Under the pieces are notes generated by a model. It saw nothing but the letters and a program-made list of their open reading frames with translations. It ran no database searches and was not told the origin of the DNA. This document shows, piece after piece, positions 24,101 to 36,282 of a DNA stretch of 64,000 bases. Source of the DNA: Ptychodera flava (taxonomy: Eukaryota; Hemichordata; Enteropneusta; Ptychoderidae); assembly GCF_041260155.1 (NCBI RefSeq), contig NC_091941.1, forward strand, positions 39,132,747 to 39,196,746, given 5' to 3'. The translations under genes and the position numbers were made by a program. Each line of letters begins with the position of its first letter. The stretch's first letter is position 1.

Positions 24101-27100
24101 AAAGGTAGATATAGAGTAATGAAGGTAGTTTGCCTAGATGACAGATGAATGACTGAATACCCTAATTTGGAATTGAATTATGTAGCAAGTTGGTGGTAGC
24201 TTTTTGCCTGTTGGAGTTGTAATCAAACTTTTCAAAAGGTACCATCGTTCAAGAAATGAGCAGGTATGTCATGATCTAACACTCATCTTTGATGTTTTGA
24301 GTACCAAACTGGTTAATGGAAAGGACCTCAGGTTTTACATATGTCTGTCTTTCTGTATACATTTAAGAAACCTTTTACAATTCCTTTCTGATCTACTCCT
24401 TGTGGGTGCTCATTTTAAAGCTCTTGGTGTAAGAAATGTTTTAGTTTTTAGAAAATCAAAAATTTCATTTTTCTCCATAAGGTTAACACAGGGATTTTGA
24501 ATTTTAAATATTGGTAAATCTTGGGTTATTTGTTTCTCTAGTACCAAAGTTTACACGTTGACCCCCAATATTTATTCTTGATTTTTGAAAGTGCAAGGTT
24601 GAAAGTTTCTTTGTGGAAAGTTTGAGTAAAAGTTTTAACTCTTTCACTTTTGTTTGTTTTACCCTAGTTGAATGTAGTACTAGATACCACACAAATTTTA
24701 CCCTAGTTGAATGTAGTACTAGATACCACACAAATTACAATAACGTACACTGTATTCTATTTCATTTTTGCCATAGATGTTTATTTATAAGGAACAAGTT
24801 ATATTTAGCTCTCATATTTGCCCCAGTAGAACTGACCTATTTTCTTAAAAGTAGCAAGTAATAACTCAATGATTACTTTTCTAGATACATGAAATGCTAA
24901 TTTTGTGTCAGAGGAGATGTTTAGTTTGCAGAGCACTGTTTAAAGAGTGGTGGTTGCTCAAAGGTCGCTAGGGACCCCTACGACCGATATAAACACTGTA
25001 TCCAAGCTACATTGGCGATTGATGAAAGTTAAAACATGTTGGTCTTAATGTACATCGTAAAATTTAAATGTTGCAGCTATGTTGACATGATGCATCTATA
25101 TATAGTGCATGAAATACATTGTTTGTAAACAAGAAAGTTGAACATGCGCAGTTCTGACGACCACTTCCCTTTAAGCCAAATTGTAGCACTGGTCTTACAG
25201 ATGTCCTCTCTGACTCAAAAAAATAGTACATAGTGAGAATTCTTTATATGCATGGTACAGGGCAGTCTCAAATGACTTTAAAGGAATTTGTTAATGTTGA
25301 AATGGTTAAAGTTGGCGTGTATTGCTCATGTAACAGGGGCTTCAAAATTTTGAACTGCTTGTGTCATGCATCATAAACTTAATTGTGTATCTTGTTAGTT
25401 GTTTTCGATTTAAAACTGAACTCTGTATCTAAATTGATATTTGTAATTTTATTAATCACATTCTGGTACTCTTCTATTCCACACATTTTAATTATATGTT
25501 TTATCAACTTGTGTGGTATTTCTTTTATAGTACACACTTATTGGTTTCATATTCACCAATGTCATTATTTCATTAAAAAAAAGATTGATGTAAAAAGATG
25601 GATGAAAAGTTAAAGTCTTGTTGTTTGACACAAATTCATTTGAGAAAAAAAATAAGAATATTCATGAAGGCATAGTATAAAAATATCTGACATGTTATTT
25701 AACATTGTCTGTTCCCAACTATTTCACTTACTTTAATTAAATTTTTATTCTCCAGACAAATCCACAAAACTCCCATATTTTGTGAAGAGAACACGGCTGC
25801 ATAACTGGCCAGTATATACTCTCATAAAGAATGGCGGAACCAGACAATTGACTGTTGTCAGAAAAATAGAAGGAGACATTTGGGTGAGTGTTATCTGGGC
25901 TATTCTTCATTATAAACAACTAGCTATTTCTGGACAACAAGAATGCATCACAAAATTGTCCAATGTACAGCAAACTTTCCTGTTAGGATGGATATAACTG
26001 ATTAAGCTACTGATTGAATTAAAAAAGATTAAATTTGCTCACTTGAATAGTATGCCCAAATTAATGCAGAAATTAATAAACATTATGAGCATGTTTCATG
26101 TAAAAAACATCTAAATTACTTCCACTGGTTGTACCTATGGAATGTTGATACAAGAAGTGAAATGAACTGAGGTCAATTTATGTACAGTGGTAGATTTCAA
26201 TATTTTCGAAATTTCCCATATATCTTTTGGGATAGAATAACAAATTATGTTATGTCCTCAACTATTAAAAGTACTGATGAAAATAATTCTGTTACTTGGT
26301 TTGGTAATCATGTCGGAGTACACACCTTGAGTCTCCATTTCTTTATGAGAAATGCTATTACTTTACCTAACTTTACAAAGGATTTATATGCAGACATGTA
26401 CACAGCATGGTCAGATTCATGTCAAAACTGTTTTAGGGAGTTCAAAAATTGTGATGTTTCTGTATGTCTAATATTTCATTCATTGACATTTTTGAGTTCA
26501 AAAATTGTGATGTTTCTGTATGTCTAATATTTCATTCATTGACATTTTTGAGTTCAAAAATTGTGATGTTTCTGTATGTCTAATATTTCATTCATTGACA
26601 TTTGATTGACATTTTGCACACGATGCATGACATTTCTCAGACCTAACATCACAGTTGACAGTTGATTTTTGTATGAAGGAAATATTCTCAAGTGAACCAT
26701 AACATAGATGTCAGTCACTTGTTTTGAAATTGTAAATGTGTTTCTGGCTATCCAGTGAGCTATATATGGAAAGAAGATCATCTGTGCTCTCGCTGTCGCT
26801 CGTAACTTTCGTAAATTACGAAAAAAAATGAAAATTTACGAAAAAAAATGAATGCCCGATCGGCCATTTACGAACGATTTTGTTATTTTTGAAGCCTGAT
26901 TTTCGGTCAAGATTTTAAATTCCGGGGAAATACTGTCATATATCGTCTTTCAAAACCTACGCTGCCCCTATCATCAGCGCATCGACACATGGTGATAGCT
27001 AGCTTTGGACTTTGACCTGTAATAACATGAGCATGCGCGAAAAGGTTTCAAGATCCCCGGGTCTTGTAATCTCTATAGAGGTGTGTCATGCATTACCACC

Positions 27101-28727
27101 CCATTACGGTAGTTTCGAGACACCCCAAACACTCACATGCTGTCAACTTTCCGAGTGGACTGTTGAAGCGGATCGAGGGAAGCGGGCAGTTACAAATACT
27201 TTGGATTGATAGTATCCAGTTGGGAAAGAAAGTTGGGCATAAAAACGGCAACTGATATGAAAAAAATACGAAACAATGAAACCGCCGAGCTAGAAGAGAT
27301 CAAGAACAGTCAGCCTGAAAGACAGTCGAACTACAGCAGAACTGCAGTCCGGGCCGCGCATGGTTGAACATGTACTGCACAGTGTTTTTCTGTGCATGGA
27401 GGTGGAAGCGAGCCGGAAATCTTAGATGTCATAGATTTGTCATTTGACGATCTGCAAATTGAATTTTTCAGTCAGCTTGCCAATTTTAATAGGTTTCCTT
27501 CAAAATATTTTACAAGAAACTGTCTCAGCAAATGTTATGAATACTGATAGTTTTCTATGATCCAGAGAAAATGCTGTGCACAGTCCCATGACCAAAAAGT
27601 TTATCCAGACAAAAAAATAAATGACGATCATCTGCAGCGTTTTAAAAGTATAACTGTCTCTAAGAAAACATTAGCAGGATCACCAGTCTCAGTTTGCGTA
27701 CTTAAATTTGATTGAGATGAGACAAAATTTGTGCGAAACCACAGACTGCCAAATGTTCTGATCAGTGGTTGTTTAAAAAGAATTTAGAGATGAACATGGC
27801 ATAATGACTGCAGCTATAGAGGCACCACCTAGTACCTATGGATGACGTGCATACTTTCAAAGTAACAGAGCTTTCCAAATATGAAAAACAGGGGACAGAT
27901 TTCTAGCATCTAAAACTTGTGCAAACACTGATAATATTGATAATATTAATGACCGCTTCATAAATTAATATATATAATCATCAACCACTGACTACACACA
28001 CAAAGGGAGTTATGATTTGTGTCACAATATACTTGAACATGTTATGTTGTGTAATAAAGATAGAGTAATTGAATAACATTCATTGGCCGTTGACCAAAAT
28101 TACACACTTTATTGAGACAAGGAGAAATTTCAATGTTACAAGCATTCATGACCCATGATGTACTGTGTTATTCAATAAATCTTTTGAAAATGCATATCAA
28201 AATATGAGTGTTTCATTGTCAAAAAAACTAAAAGGGATTTTTCATTTTCTTTTGTCTTTAATGAAATCATTCATCATTTCTATCCCCTTAAAATCATCTA
28301 TTGAGTACCAGAAGTGCTTGTTGAAAGTTGGTGGGTTCAGAATAACATAATTTGTGCTTACTAATATTTTTTTAACCCAATTCGTAAATTTACTAACAAT
28401 TTCGAAAGGCCAGGAGAGCACAGATCATTGACACTCCATATATGTACATATTAATATCAATGTATGTGTATCAAGAAAACAATTTGTTAAAACATGCTAA
28501 CAACACAAAATGATGAGGCAAACAATATTTATTTAGTCTGAAATTTATCAAATTTGTATTCTATTCTTATCAATTTACAGGCACTGGAAAAAGATCTACG
28601 GCAGCATTTGGAAAGTATTGTTGGCCATACAATAGCCTCCCATGTCAATGAAGTAGGCATGTTCATACACTACAAAGGAATTTATGAGAATGAAGTGAAG
28701 GAATGGTTGAAAGAAAAGGGACTTTGA
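21163..28727 (+). CDS. MRPL49: Mitochondrial ribosomal protein L49 (mL49)
   Basis: Component of the large subunit of the mitochondrial ribosome. Four coding exons: 21163-21240, 23924-24104, 25756-25883 and 28581-28727, in consistent phase, giving 177 residues (human 166). Exon 1 encodes an Arg-rich, acid-poor leader ([17 protein letters not shown]) suited to a mitochondrial targeting peptide. Family motifs follow: [21 protein letters not shown], then [27 protein letters not shown] and the C-terminal EWLKEKGL, each closely matching the vertebrate protein. Introns 1 and 3 are 2.7 kb each and carry mobile elements. The neighbour FAU lies head to head, as in the human genome. Confidence 0.95.
21412..21839. 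mobile_element. 428-bp non-autonomous TIR element in MRPL49 intron 1
   Basis: Ends CTGTGTTAGGGCTGC and GCAGCGCTAACACAG are inverted repeats (one mismatch over 15). They are flanked by direct copies of TGTAC (21407-21411 and 21840-21844), fitting a 5-bp target duplication. No coding capacity seen. See also 26782-28423, which has similar ends. Confidence 0.7.
22749..22866. mobile_element. GC-rich foldback element in MRPL49 intron 1
   Basis: A perfect 31-bp outer stem (ctttacggccctgatacgg... pairing with ...ccgtatcagggccgtaaag) encloses a partly paired GC-rich inner part with 'gtcgtacgg' / 'ccgtacgac'. The whole is 118 bp, far more GC-rich than the flanks. Likely a short MITE. The neighbouring stretch 22150-22640 is also GC-rich but shows no recognised feature. 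Confidence 0.75.
24657..24738. repeat. Tandem duplication, 39-bp period, two copies
   Basis: The unit beginning accctagttgaatgtagtac occurs at 24661 and again at 24700, nearly identical. In MRPL49 intron 2. Confidence 0.9.
26438..26605. repeat. 56-bp tandem repeat, three copies
   Basis: Units starting gagttcaaaaattgtgatg at 26438, 26494 and 26550, essentially identical; in MRPL49 intron 3. Confidence 0.95.
26782..28423. mobile_element. 1.64 kb TIR element in MRPL49 intron 3
   Basis: Begins CTGTGCTCTC and ends GAGAGCACAG. Sub-terminal stretches also pair loosely (cgtaaattacga against ttcgtaaattta). Flanking ATCAT at 26777-26781 and 28424-28428 fits a 5-bp target duplication. Inside I see only short frames and no transposase domain, so it is probably a non-autonomous or decayed copy. 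Superfamily not assigned; the CTGTG start and 5-bp duplication match the element at 21412-21839. Confidence 0.65.
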
Positions 28728-28848
28728 CATATGGAATTTAAATGCATTGTTTGTTTGGAGAGTTAGATTCTGACAAAATCATATTTACTTTTTAATTTGT
28801 TTGTACATAAACAACAGGCTGTACTGTCATCAAAATGTCAAAGAATGT

Positions 28849-28854
28849 AATAAA
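28849..28854 (+). terminator. Polyadenylation signal of MRPL49
   Basis: AATAAA 122 bases after the MRPL49 stop codon. Confidence 0.65.
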
Positions 28855-31560
28855 GTGAAATTGATAAAAGAAGCATTGTGAAAGTGAAATTATTGTTTCA
28901 TTCACAGTTAAATCAACCCACCCTTTTGACTCCCCAGCCACTTCAAAGACACCACTATAAAATTCAATTTCTGGCAAGCATCCAATTTCAAAGATGACTT
29001 TAACCAATCAGGCTATATTGAAATCAAAAACATTTCATGAGATATTTGAATATTTGTATTTCAGAAGAATTTTCATTCATTTATGTTTCAAACATTTTCT
29101 CAGAAACAGCACGTCAAATAACCTTGGTTTTAGCTTCTTTTTGAATGACTTTGTGGAGATTTATTCAAATCATAGTATAATCTGTAGTGATTTCTCCCTT
29201 AGTTAAACAAATCTTGTATCTGATGTCCTAAAACAATCTGATTTACAGATCCCAAAGGTTACCTTAGGTCAGGTGCTTCAAGATGATTCAGTTTGTGTCG
29301 CTCCGACGTGACCAGAAACTTCACCATCATATAGTCTTGATAGGTGGAGACCAGCAGTGTTCATGTAGGGTGTACCCAACTTTGGCGTATAATGAAATTA
29401 CTTTGGCGTTTTAAAGTCAAAATGTCAAAATCAAAAGTGTCAAAATGATTAGGAGACAATGAGTCGAAGAAGTTCAATCTGCAGGTAGTAAACTTTTTAT
29501 TTAGGAAACACTTAGACTGTTAACTGCCCCTTGCACTTTTTCTGCCTCTTATTGGTGTAGTTTCTTGCATATATGACAGTGTGGGAAATCGCAAGCGTAG
29601 TGACGAAGGTGTGAGCTGGGCATTCCAAGTGTTGTAACTGAACTCTGAGGAAATGATTGACAGGTGAAGCGGGTCGTAGGTCAGCTGTCAGTTCCTCCAT
29701 GCTTGTACCAACGCAACATGGCGACAGTAAAGGAGCTTTACTATGGCAAAGCCTTGGAGAGCCTTTGATCTTCGCTCTGCAAAGACTTTCAGAGACAAGT
29801 TATTGACGGTTATGCTGCTGGAAAAGATGTCTGTCGTATGTGCGAGATACTACACCAATAAGAGACAGAAAAGGCACAAGGGACTGTCAACAGTCTTGGA
29901 AACATGGTATTGGATATGTTCCCATGATAGACAATTGTAATTTTCTCATAAATTTATGGTCCAAGTCTTAGAATAAAAACTTATTTAGTCAATGTGATGT
30001 AGTAGAGTATTTTCAACTGTTTTTTTCTGACTTCAATGTTGTGGAGTTATTGTGAGATTCAAAGAGAAACTCTCAGCTAATCACGTTCATTCCATGTTGT
30101 GCAAATCCACTACCCTGGGTGACAAGTACCGATTGTTGTTTTGCTAAGCTTGCCAAATTATGGGAAAGTTTTTTCATTTAAATACAAATTATATATCATA
30201 ATTGTTTCTTTCATTTTTGTCAATATTTTGGTTCATTATTTCAATGTTAATTATCAAATTGAATGATAAGAAGTGTAACTCAGCACAGACTGCAGCTGCA
30301 TTTTGGTTCATTAGTTAATGACCTTACATGCTGTTGCAGTTGTACTACTGTACTCTTGACTGCTAGCTGTGACATTTCAGTTCCTGGTGTCTCATGCCCT
30401 GATTTACATGTACATGTATCATACACCCATGAAGTGGAAATAACATTGACCCATGCTGTGTTACCAGTCAATCAAGGACGATATTTGACCTCTCACTATC
30501 AAGGAGGATATTTGACAGAATCATCATTTTACTTTCACTTCAAAACAAGTATTATGCATGTTAATGCAGCTACATTTAATAGAAAGTGCAAGTGAAAGTA
30601 ATCAATGAACTAAATTTCCATGTCAGTACATAGTCTTTGTAGATATATGATAAGTTGATTTTACATTTTTAGCTCATATTTGGTTTTGTATATAAATACC
30701 AAAAAGAGCTTATATGATGAGTCGGTGGCTTCTGTATGTCTGTATGTTTATCTTTAGTAACCTCCAGATAGTGCAGATTGTCTGATTTATTTGACAATTT
30801 GAACAATTATTTTCTTTTCATGCTTATCAAATGTAATGATGTAACTAAGAGAAATAAATTGGAAGATTTTCTCAGAAGATGAAACAGCATGCAGCCAGCT
30901 TGATATGCACTTTATAGTGGGAAACAACTTTCGTCTGAACTATTGTGTCACAATTTCCTTGAAAGATTTCTGCTTTTGGATAAAATCTGCTGTCACATTT
31001 TCCTGTTTTTGGTCTAAAACTCTTAGTCCAAAACTACTGAAGGCTCACAGCTAATGATATTTCCCATACTAGTCCCCAGGAATACTAGAGCTCTAATATG
31101 CTGAACTTTTCATAGGGTTTTTACAATTTTGTATTTTGGAATGACTCGTACTTTGAGATTAAAATTTAATATTCTGAATGTATGCAGGTGCTCTATAGAA
31201 TATAATTTATGAAAGAGAGAGAGTGTGTGTGTATTTACAATCGCAGATGTTAATCAGAATTTCGTTAGAAATTATCTTAATTTTCAGAAAGATCCGATTA
31301 AAATTATTCTGTTCACCGTGATTCAGCGAAAACTTGACGAATCGGATTTCAGAAATACCCATGCGTTATGGGGTCACTTAGTGGTAGAATGAGTGTTCTA
31401 GGGGGACCAAAACAACACGTAGCCGAGAACGTAATCCAGAACTCACAGGTATACGTCAACGCTGCAGACACTAGACCGCAGAGGAGTGCAACTACAGACA
31501 AGTGCGAGATCTGAGTAGCCAGTGTTGTAACAAATCGTTAAAATTACTGTAACTTCACTC
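28855..31560. other. Intergenic between MRPL49 and GNMT
   Basis: No convincing gene. It contains an inverted repeat pair at 29460-29960, a short tandem near 30475-30525 ('gataTTTGACctctcactat caaggaggatatttgac') and AT-rich filler. The last 200 bases before 31564 probably hold the GNMT promoter, without an obvious TATA box. The 110-residue frame at 30263-30595 shows no domain. Confidence 0.55.
29465..29940. repeat. Inverted repeat pair around 29720
   Basis: On the minus strand near 29520-29570 and on the plus strand near 29846-29900 the same ~50-bp sequence occurs at roughly 80% identity, containing 'actacaccaataagag'. Both arms can be translated to a similar YTNKRQK peptide, but neither open frame (29512-29700 minus, 29743-29940 plus) is recognised. 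Foldback element or a diverged inverted duplication. Confidence 0.55.
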
Positions 31561-31563
31561 AAA

Positions 31564-34169
31564 ATGGTCGACAGTGTCTTCCGCACACGTTCGCTCGGTG
31601 TTGCCGCTCAAGGTATTCCTGATCAATACGCAGATGGAAAAGCAGCCAAGGTTTGGGAGCTGTACGTCGGCAGCAGATCCGAGAGAACAGATGTTTACAA
31701 AAGTTGGATCATCAATCTACTGAGATCTAAAGGATGTAAAACAGTGCTCGATGTTGCCTGTGGTACAGGGTAAGTTAAGTTTCACATTAAAGCCAACTGG
31801 AGAAGATGTTCATGTGGCCTTGTTTACGATCTACGCTGCGTAGTGTTTGTACCATCGCATCGTGTGCATTGACGTTTACAGTACAGCTAAACTACTAACT
31901 ATACTGGAACTCGATTATGTCTGAAACAGTAGCCGGAGTCGATCAATATGGGAACAAAGTGCGTGCTTTTTATTTTTGTTTTTATTGTTTTTTTATATTT
32001 ATTTCAAGGGTTTGGTTTGTATTTTCAGACTCATTTAGACACGTTGTTTACAAAGAGACTGATTTTCTACGTAGCCTTGCCAGATGTTTGAGTGAATGGT
32101 ACTGATTGACAGGCGATCAGTGAACTCCGCACAACACATCTCAAGGCCATAGTTTTTAGGGGCGTGGCCTACGACAGTTGAGTGGCAGGTCTGCCGATTA
32201 CGCAGAACATGGACAGTATGTGTTTGTTTTTCACGGTATCTGTATAATAGGTTTAGTCACCTGTGGCACTCATATTTTTGTACTGTCTTCATGATGATTG
32301 TACATGGAAATGTACGTAAAATTACGTATTGAGTGTGGTGAAAGCCAACTTGATACAAAATTGACACAAAATTGATACAAAATTGGTTTTCGATTTTCAG
32401 AGTTGATTCCACAATGTTGGTGGAAGAAGGTTTCACAGTGACTAGCGTTGATGCTTCTGATAAAATGCTGAAATATGCATTGAAAGAAAGATGGAACAGA
32501 AGAAAGGAAGAGGCCTTCGATAAATGGGGTAATTTGAAAATAAACTGTCGCTAGAGCTGTTTATACAAAATTACTTTTCAAGGTTCATTCTAGGTCTTCA
32601 TTTCAGTTGTAAAAGGTCCATATACTTTCATGACCATTAAACTATCCTCAACTGTTGTGAAATTTTGACCTTGAATGCAATTTTGTCAATGGTTAATCAA
32701 TTGATTAACCATTGACAAAATTGCATTGATCAATTTGATTAAACATTGACAAAATTGCATTGATTGACATATTTTATCTTTACTTCTATCACATTTGAAT
32801 TAAGTAACTTCATTTAAAGTATGTGACTCATTTCAACATGTGATACTTGTTTGTCAGTTGGTGTTCAATGAGTTATCAGAATTGTCTTAATAGTAATTAC
32901 CATTTCAAAAAACATAAACATAGTTGTTGTTTTAAGCAGTATTATTGACATGTAAAATTTCAATGCATCAACAATGTACTAATTGCCTAACATGATATAC
33001 AAACTCTTAATGTGACAGCCGTGACAGCCAAACTATCTTTACAAATGTGGTGCAATATTTCAGGTTTCACAAAATCTGATTAGGATTATGTTTCCGAAAC
33101 CTATTTGAATTCTTCCAAAATTGACAGTAAAGGCACTGGCCTTTATTGAGCAGTACTTAGCATTCCAAAACTACTTTAGAATAATTGTAAATTCCTGCGA
33201 CGAATAAACACATGCAACCAGACCTGCGTTTGTTATAATATTTTGCTGCTAATACTGGTAAAAATTTATCAAACTTGCATTATGAAATTGTCATCGCACA
33301 AAAACTGTGATATATCACATAATCACCAGCGCTTCCAGGCAGCAGGCCTCTACTTTGTGCAATGTTCATTTCATACCGCAACACAGATAGGGAGTACCTT
33401 GGCTCAGGATCTGCATGAGAAAAAAATTCCACATAAAGTAGTGACAGAAATTGAAAACTGTTGGAAAGGAAGTAAAATATGGCCATATATAAAGGTACAG
33501 TTTTTCTTTCAAACTAAAATTTTGTTATGTTACAAATTATGAAATGATACACTCCAACATATAACCTTCATGAAACACTTCTGTGCTATTTGCATCGTCA
33601 ATGCAAGTATTTTTCCCAATTGGGTTTTTTTGCAGCGATATTCTGCTTTGACAGCCTAAATCTCACTTGATCACACCCAAAGTAATCCCTGCACAGAAAT
33701 ATAATGTTGGCTTATATAACCAACAAATCTTTGCTGATTTTGCAAAACTGATGGTCCTAATGGCAATTGCATGAGTAAACACACCTATTTTGAACAGCTC
33801 AGCTAAAATGCAAGTGATAGAAATACATTTTCATCACTACGTTAATATCAATAAACTAACAAGGAACCAACTATATATAGAAGACAAATGATGTGTTTTG
33901 ATCACCAAGTAAATTTATCAGTTTGATCAGTTGAAATAAAAAACAATGTGCCCAGTTATGTAATAGATATATCAGTTTGATCAGTCGAAATAAAAAGCAG
34001 TGTGCCTAGTTATGTAATAGATATATCTATCTTGAAGGATTTTCATCGCTACCATGACACTAATGGTGTATGTTCTTCAGTCTTCTAGAAATTTTAGAAT
34101 AGGAATAAAAGTAAGTACAAGTGCCAAATGAATACAATTATAGAGTTCAAAACTTGACAATTTGCAATG

Positions 34170-34218
<49 letters not shown>

Positions 34219-35423
34219 AATTGAAGAAGCTAACTGGCTGACATTGGTTGATGACCTGGATTTCATAGATCATAGAGGCTTTGATGCTGTTTTGTGTCTG
34301 GGAAATTCCTTCCCTCATCTGCCCGATTTTGAGGGAAATCAGATGAACCAGAGAATAGCGCTGAAAAATTTTGAACAAATGGTAAAACCAGGAGGCATCA
34401 TGTTAATTGACCACCGCAATTATGATTCCATCCTGGATAAAGGAAATGTACCACAAGGGAAAAACATTTATTATAAGGTACTTTTGCTTTCTTGAATTTT
34501 TGAGTTAGAACAGAAAGTGAAACATTCTAGAATGATGAGCTAACTTTGAATTACTCCCTGGAATGGTTGACTGGGGATATGTCTTGCACTGATTAGCACC
34601 TCGGAAGAGTGTTTATTTATGATATTATTCACTGTATAGTAGCATTACAAGCAGTGACTGTACACAAAATGTTGAAAGATACTTAATATCAAAAGTACAA
34701 TTGTACGTACATAGGGAACTTTGTAATGCACCAACACAAATACTGAGCCAACAGTCTCTGTGTCTCCACATTATAGGGAAGTTGCACAAAAGACATCAAG
34801 ACATCAGTGCTCTATGTCAATGGCAGACCTCACATGATCACGCTAGATTATACAATTGATGTTACTAAAGCAAAGAAGACACTGGAGGGAGAGGGACACA
34901 GTTTTAAGAAGAGCATTGGCGAAGAAGAATACAGGTGAGGCAATCTTCCCTCAGATATGTTTAAATATGTCACAGTGTGAATATAAGATTGTCTAAAACT
35001 ATACCAGATATACTGCTGGCAACTTTAATAGCAGACCATGTCAATGAAAAGTCAATGAAAAAATGGCTTGACAACACTTTCCAGGTGAGTCTGTTTTCTT
35101 CAGTGATGTCTGAATTTATTATGTGAGCTCCCTTTGTTACAAGTTCAGCTAACTGTGTCCATATGTTGTGATACATCAACCATTGTTGACATCATGAGTT
35201 ATCATACTGCACCATTGTCTGACACTGCAAACTCTTGCCTTGGTTTCTTTACAGCAAATTCCGCCTTTCCTATTACCCACATCGTCTGAATGCATTCTCA
35301 GAGTTGTTGAAGGAGGCTTTTGGGGCTGACAGTAAATATGGTACCTATGGTGACTTCAAGGCATTAGGTGAAGTGGAAAACCCTGCATACTATGTCCATC
35401 TGGTTGAAAAACCTCTTTCTTGA
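31564..35423 (+). CDS. GNMT: Glycine N-methyltransferase
   Basis: Cytosolic enzyme that transfers methyl from S-adenosylmethionine to glycine, giving sarcosine and S-adenosylhomocysteine and buffering the SAM pool. Five exons: 31564-31769, 32401-32528, 34218-34477, 34777-34934 and 35255-35423. Phases agree throughout and give 306 residues (human 295). The N-terminus [19 protein letters not shown] is nearly identical to vertebrate GNMT, which fixes the start. SAM-binding motif I is [12 protein letters not shown] (about 61-72). Next come [39 protein letters not shown] and GKNIYYK. The C-terminal exon has [14 protein letters not shown] and ends in a family-like [12 protein letters not shown]. 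The exon 3 acceptor has an unusual (CT)n tract directly before its AG. No frame break seen. Confidence 0.97.
32674..32727. repeat. Perfect 54-bp palindrome in GNMT intron 2
   Basis: Arms of 27 bases without a spacer, centred at 32700/32701 on 'caattg', with 'gcaattttgtcaatggttaa' as the left arm core. A third, partial copy of the arm follows at about 32740-32765. Capable of cruciform or hairpin formation. Confidence 0.9.
33911..34026. repeat. 54-bp direct duplication in GNMT intron 2
   Basis: The segment starting atcagtttgatcag at 33917 is repeated at 33971 with a few substitutions. Confidence 0.85.
34175..34215 (+). repeat. (CT)n microsatellite forming the polypyrimidine tract of GNMT exon 3
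   Basis: About 20 perfect CT dinucleotides end directly in the AG acceptor at 34216-34217. The tract is on the sense strand and is the entire pyrimidine tract of that splice site. Confidence 0.95.
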
Positions 35424-36092
35424 AGATGAGATGTGCAAGTAATTTAGTGCTAAAACAATGATGAAAAATGAGTTAGTGGTACATATTGTAGAAACATTAT
35501 ATATAATTGTTGTAAAAATACAGAGTAAAAAAATGTAGATATGATGCCCAAAGTAAAAAAAAAACTTTTTGCGTTTCCTGTAACATGGATGCTTTCCAAA
35601 GTTTGGTAGATAGATGTATTTTAATGTCTTCAAATCCAATGTATTTGTGTAAGTTAAGATCGATTTAGATGTCTTGGAAATCATATTTGCTGTTGTTAAA
35701 ATTCTGTAAGATTTGTCTGTGTATTGAACTACCGGTACAGCATCATGGGTTTCAAGGAAGCACATATTAGTCTTTTTTTGCTATTGGCCAAATGACAAGT
35801 TTCACTGTGAGTACTACTTTCTGCAGCAACCAACTAACACCTTTGAAGTCTCTCAGAAATATATTCCTATATTTTTGATTAAACTTAAAATGTTCCCAAG
35901 GAACTGTTTTTATATGTAGTCTGGGTAAGTTTATTTTTGCAACTTTTGGAAATGCATGTAGGTACTACTGTACACAGTACAACTAACTAGACTGTCATTT
36001 ACTGATGTATTCTACACCAAGCACAAAAAAATGCAAGTGATTTTAACAGAAGTTTGCAAATGTACATCCATTGATACAATAATAATACTGTA

Positions 36093-36098
36093 AATAAA
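36093..36098 (+). terminator. Polyadenylation signal of GNMT (candidate)
   Basis: AATAAA about 670 bases after the stop codon; no earlier canonical signal was noticed. Tentative. Confidence 0.4.
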
Positions 36099-36282
36099 AG
36101 CACTTCTAGAATATATTTTCCAGTGTCATTATCGGGAGTTGTGTTGTGTGAAACTCATCCATTGGCTGGTTATCATGGTTGTACAGCGTCTAGTCAAAAA
36201 CATTATTGAATGCTCTGTAAATCATTTTGTCAGTGTCGCATTGTAGCAAATAGAGAACAAAGCCAGTAATCATGATAATCTG

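Noticed and set aside
24504-24861. Opposed open frames with a repeated [11 protein letters not shown] / [11 protein letters not shown] motif
   Set aside because: Produced by a 39-bp tandem duplication in MRPL49 intron 2; no independent coding evidence.
30263-30595. 110-codon open frame before GNMT
   Set aside because: No domain, contains a short tandem duplication, no exon signals that I could support.
34121-34217. Open frame running through the CT tract into GNMT exon 3 with an LSLSLS stretch
   Set aside because: The CT run ends in an AG acceptor and exon 2 joins in the right phase at 34218, so the LS repeat is intronic.
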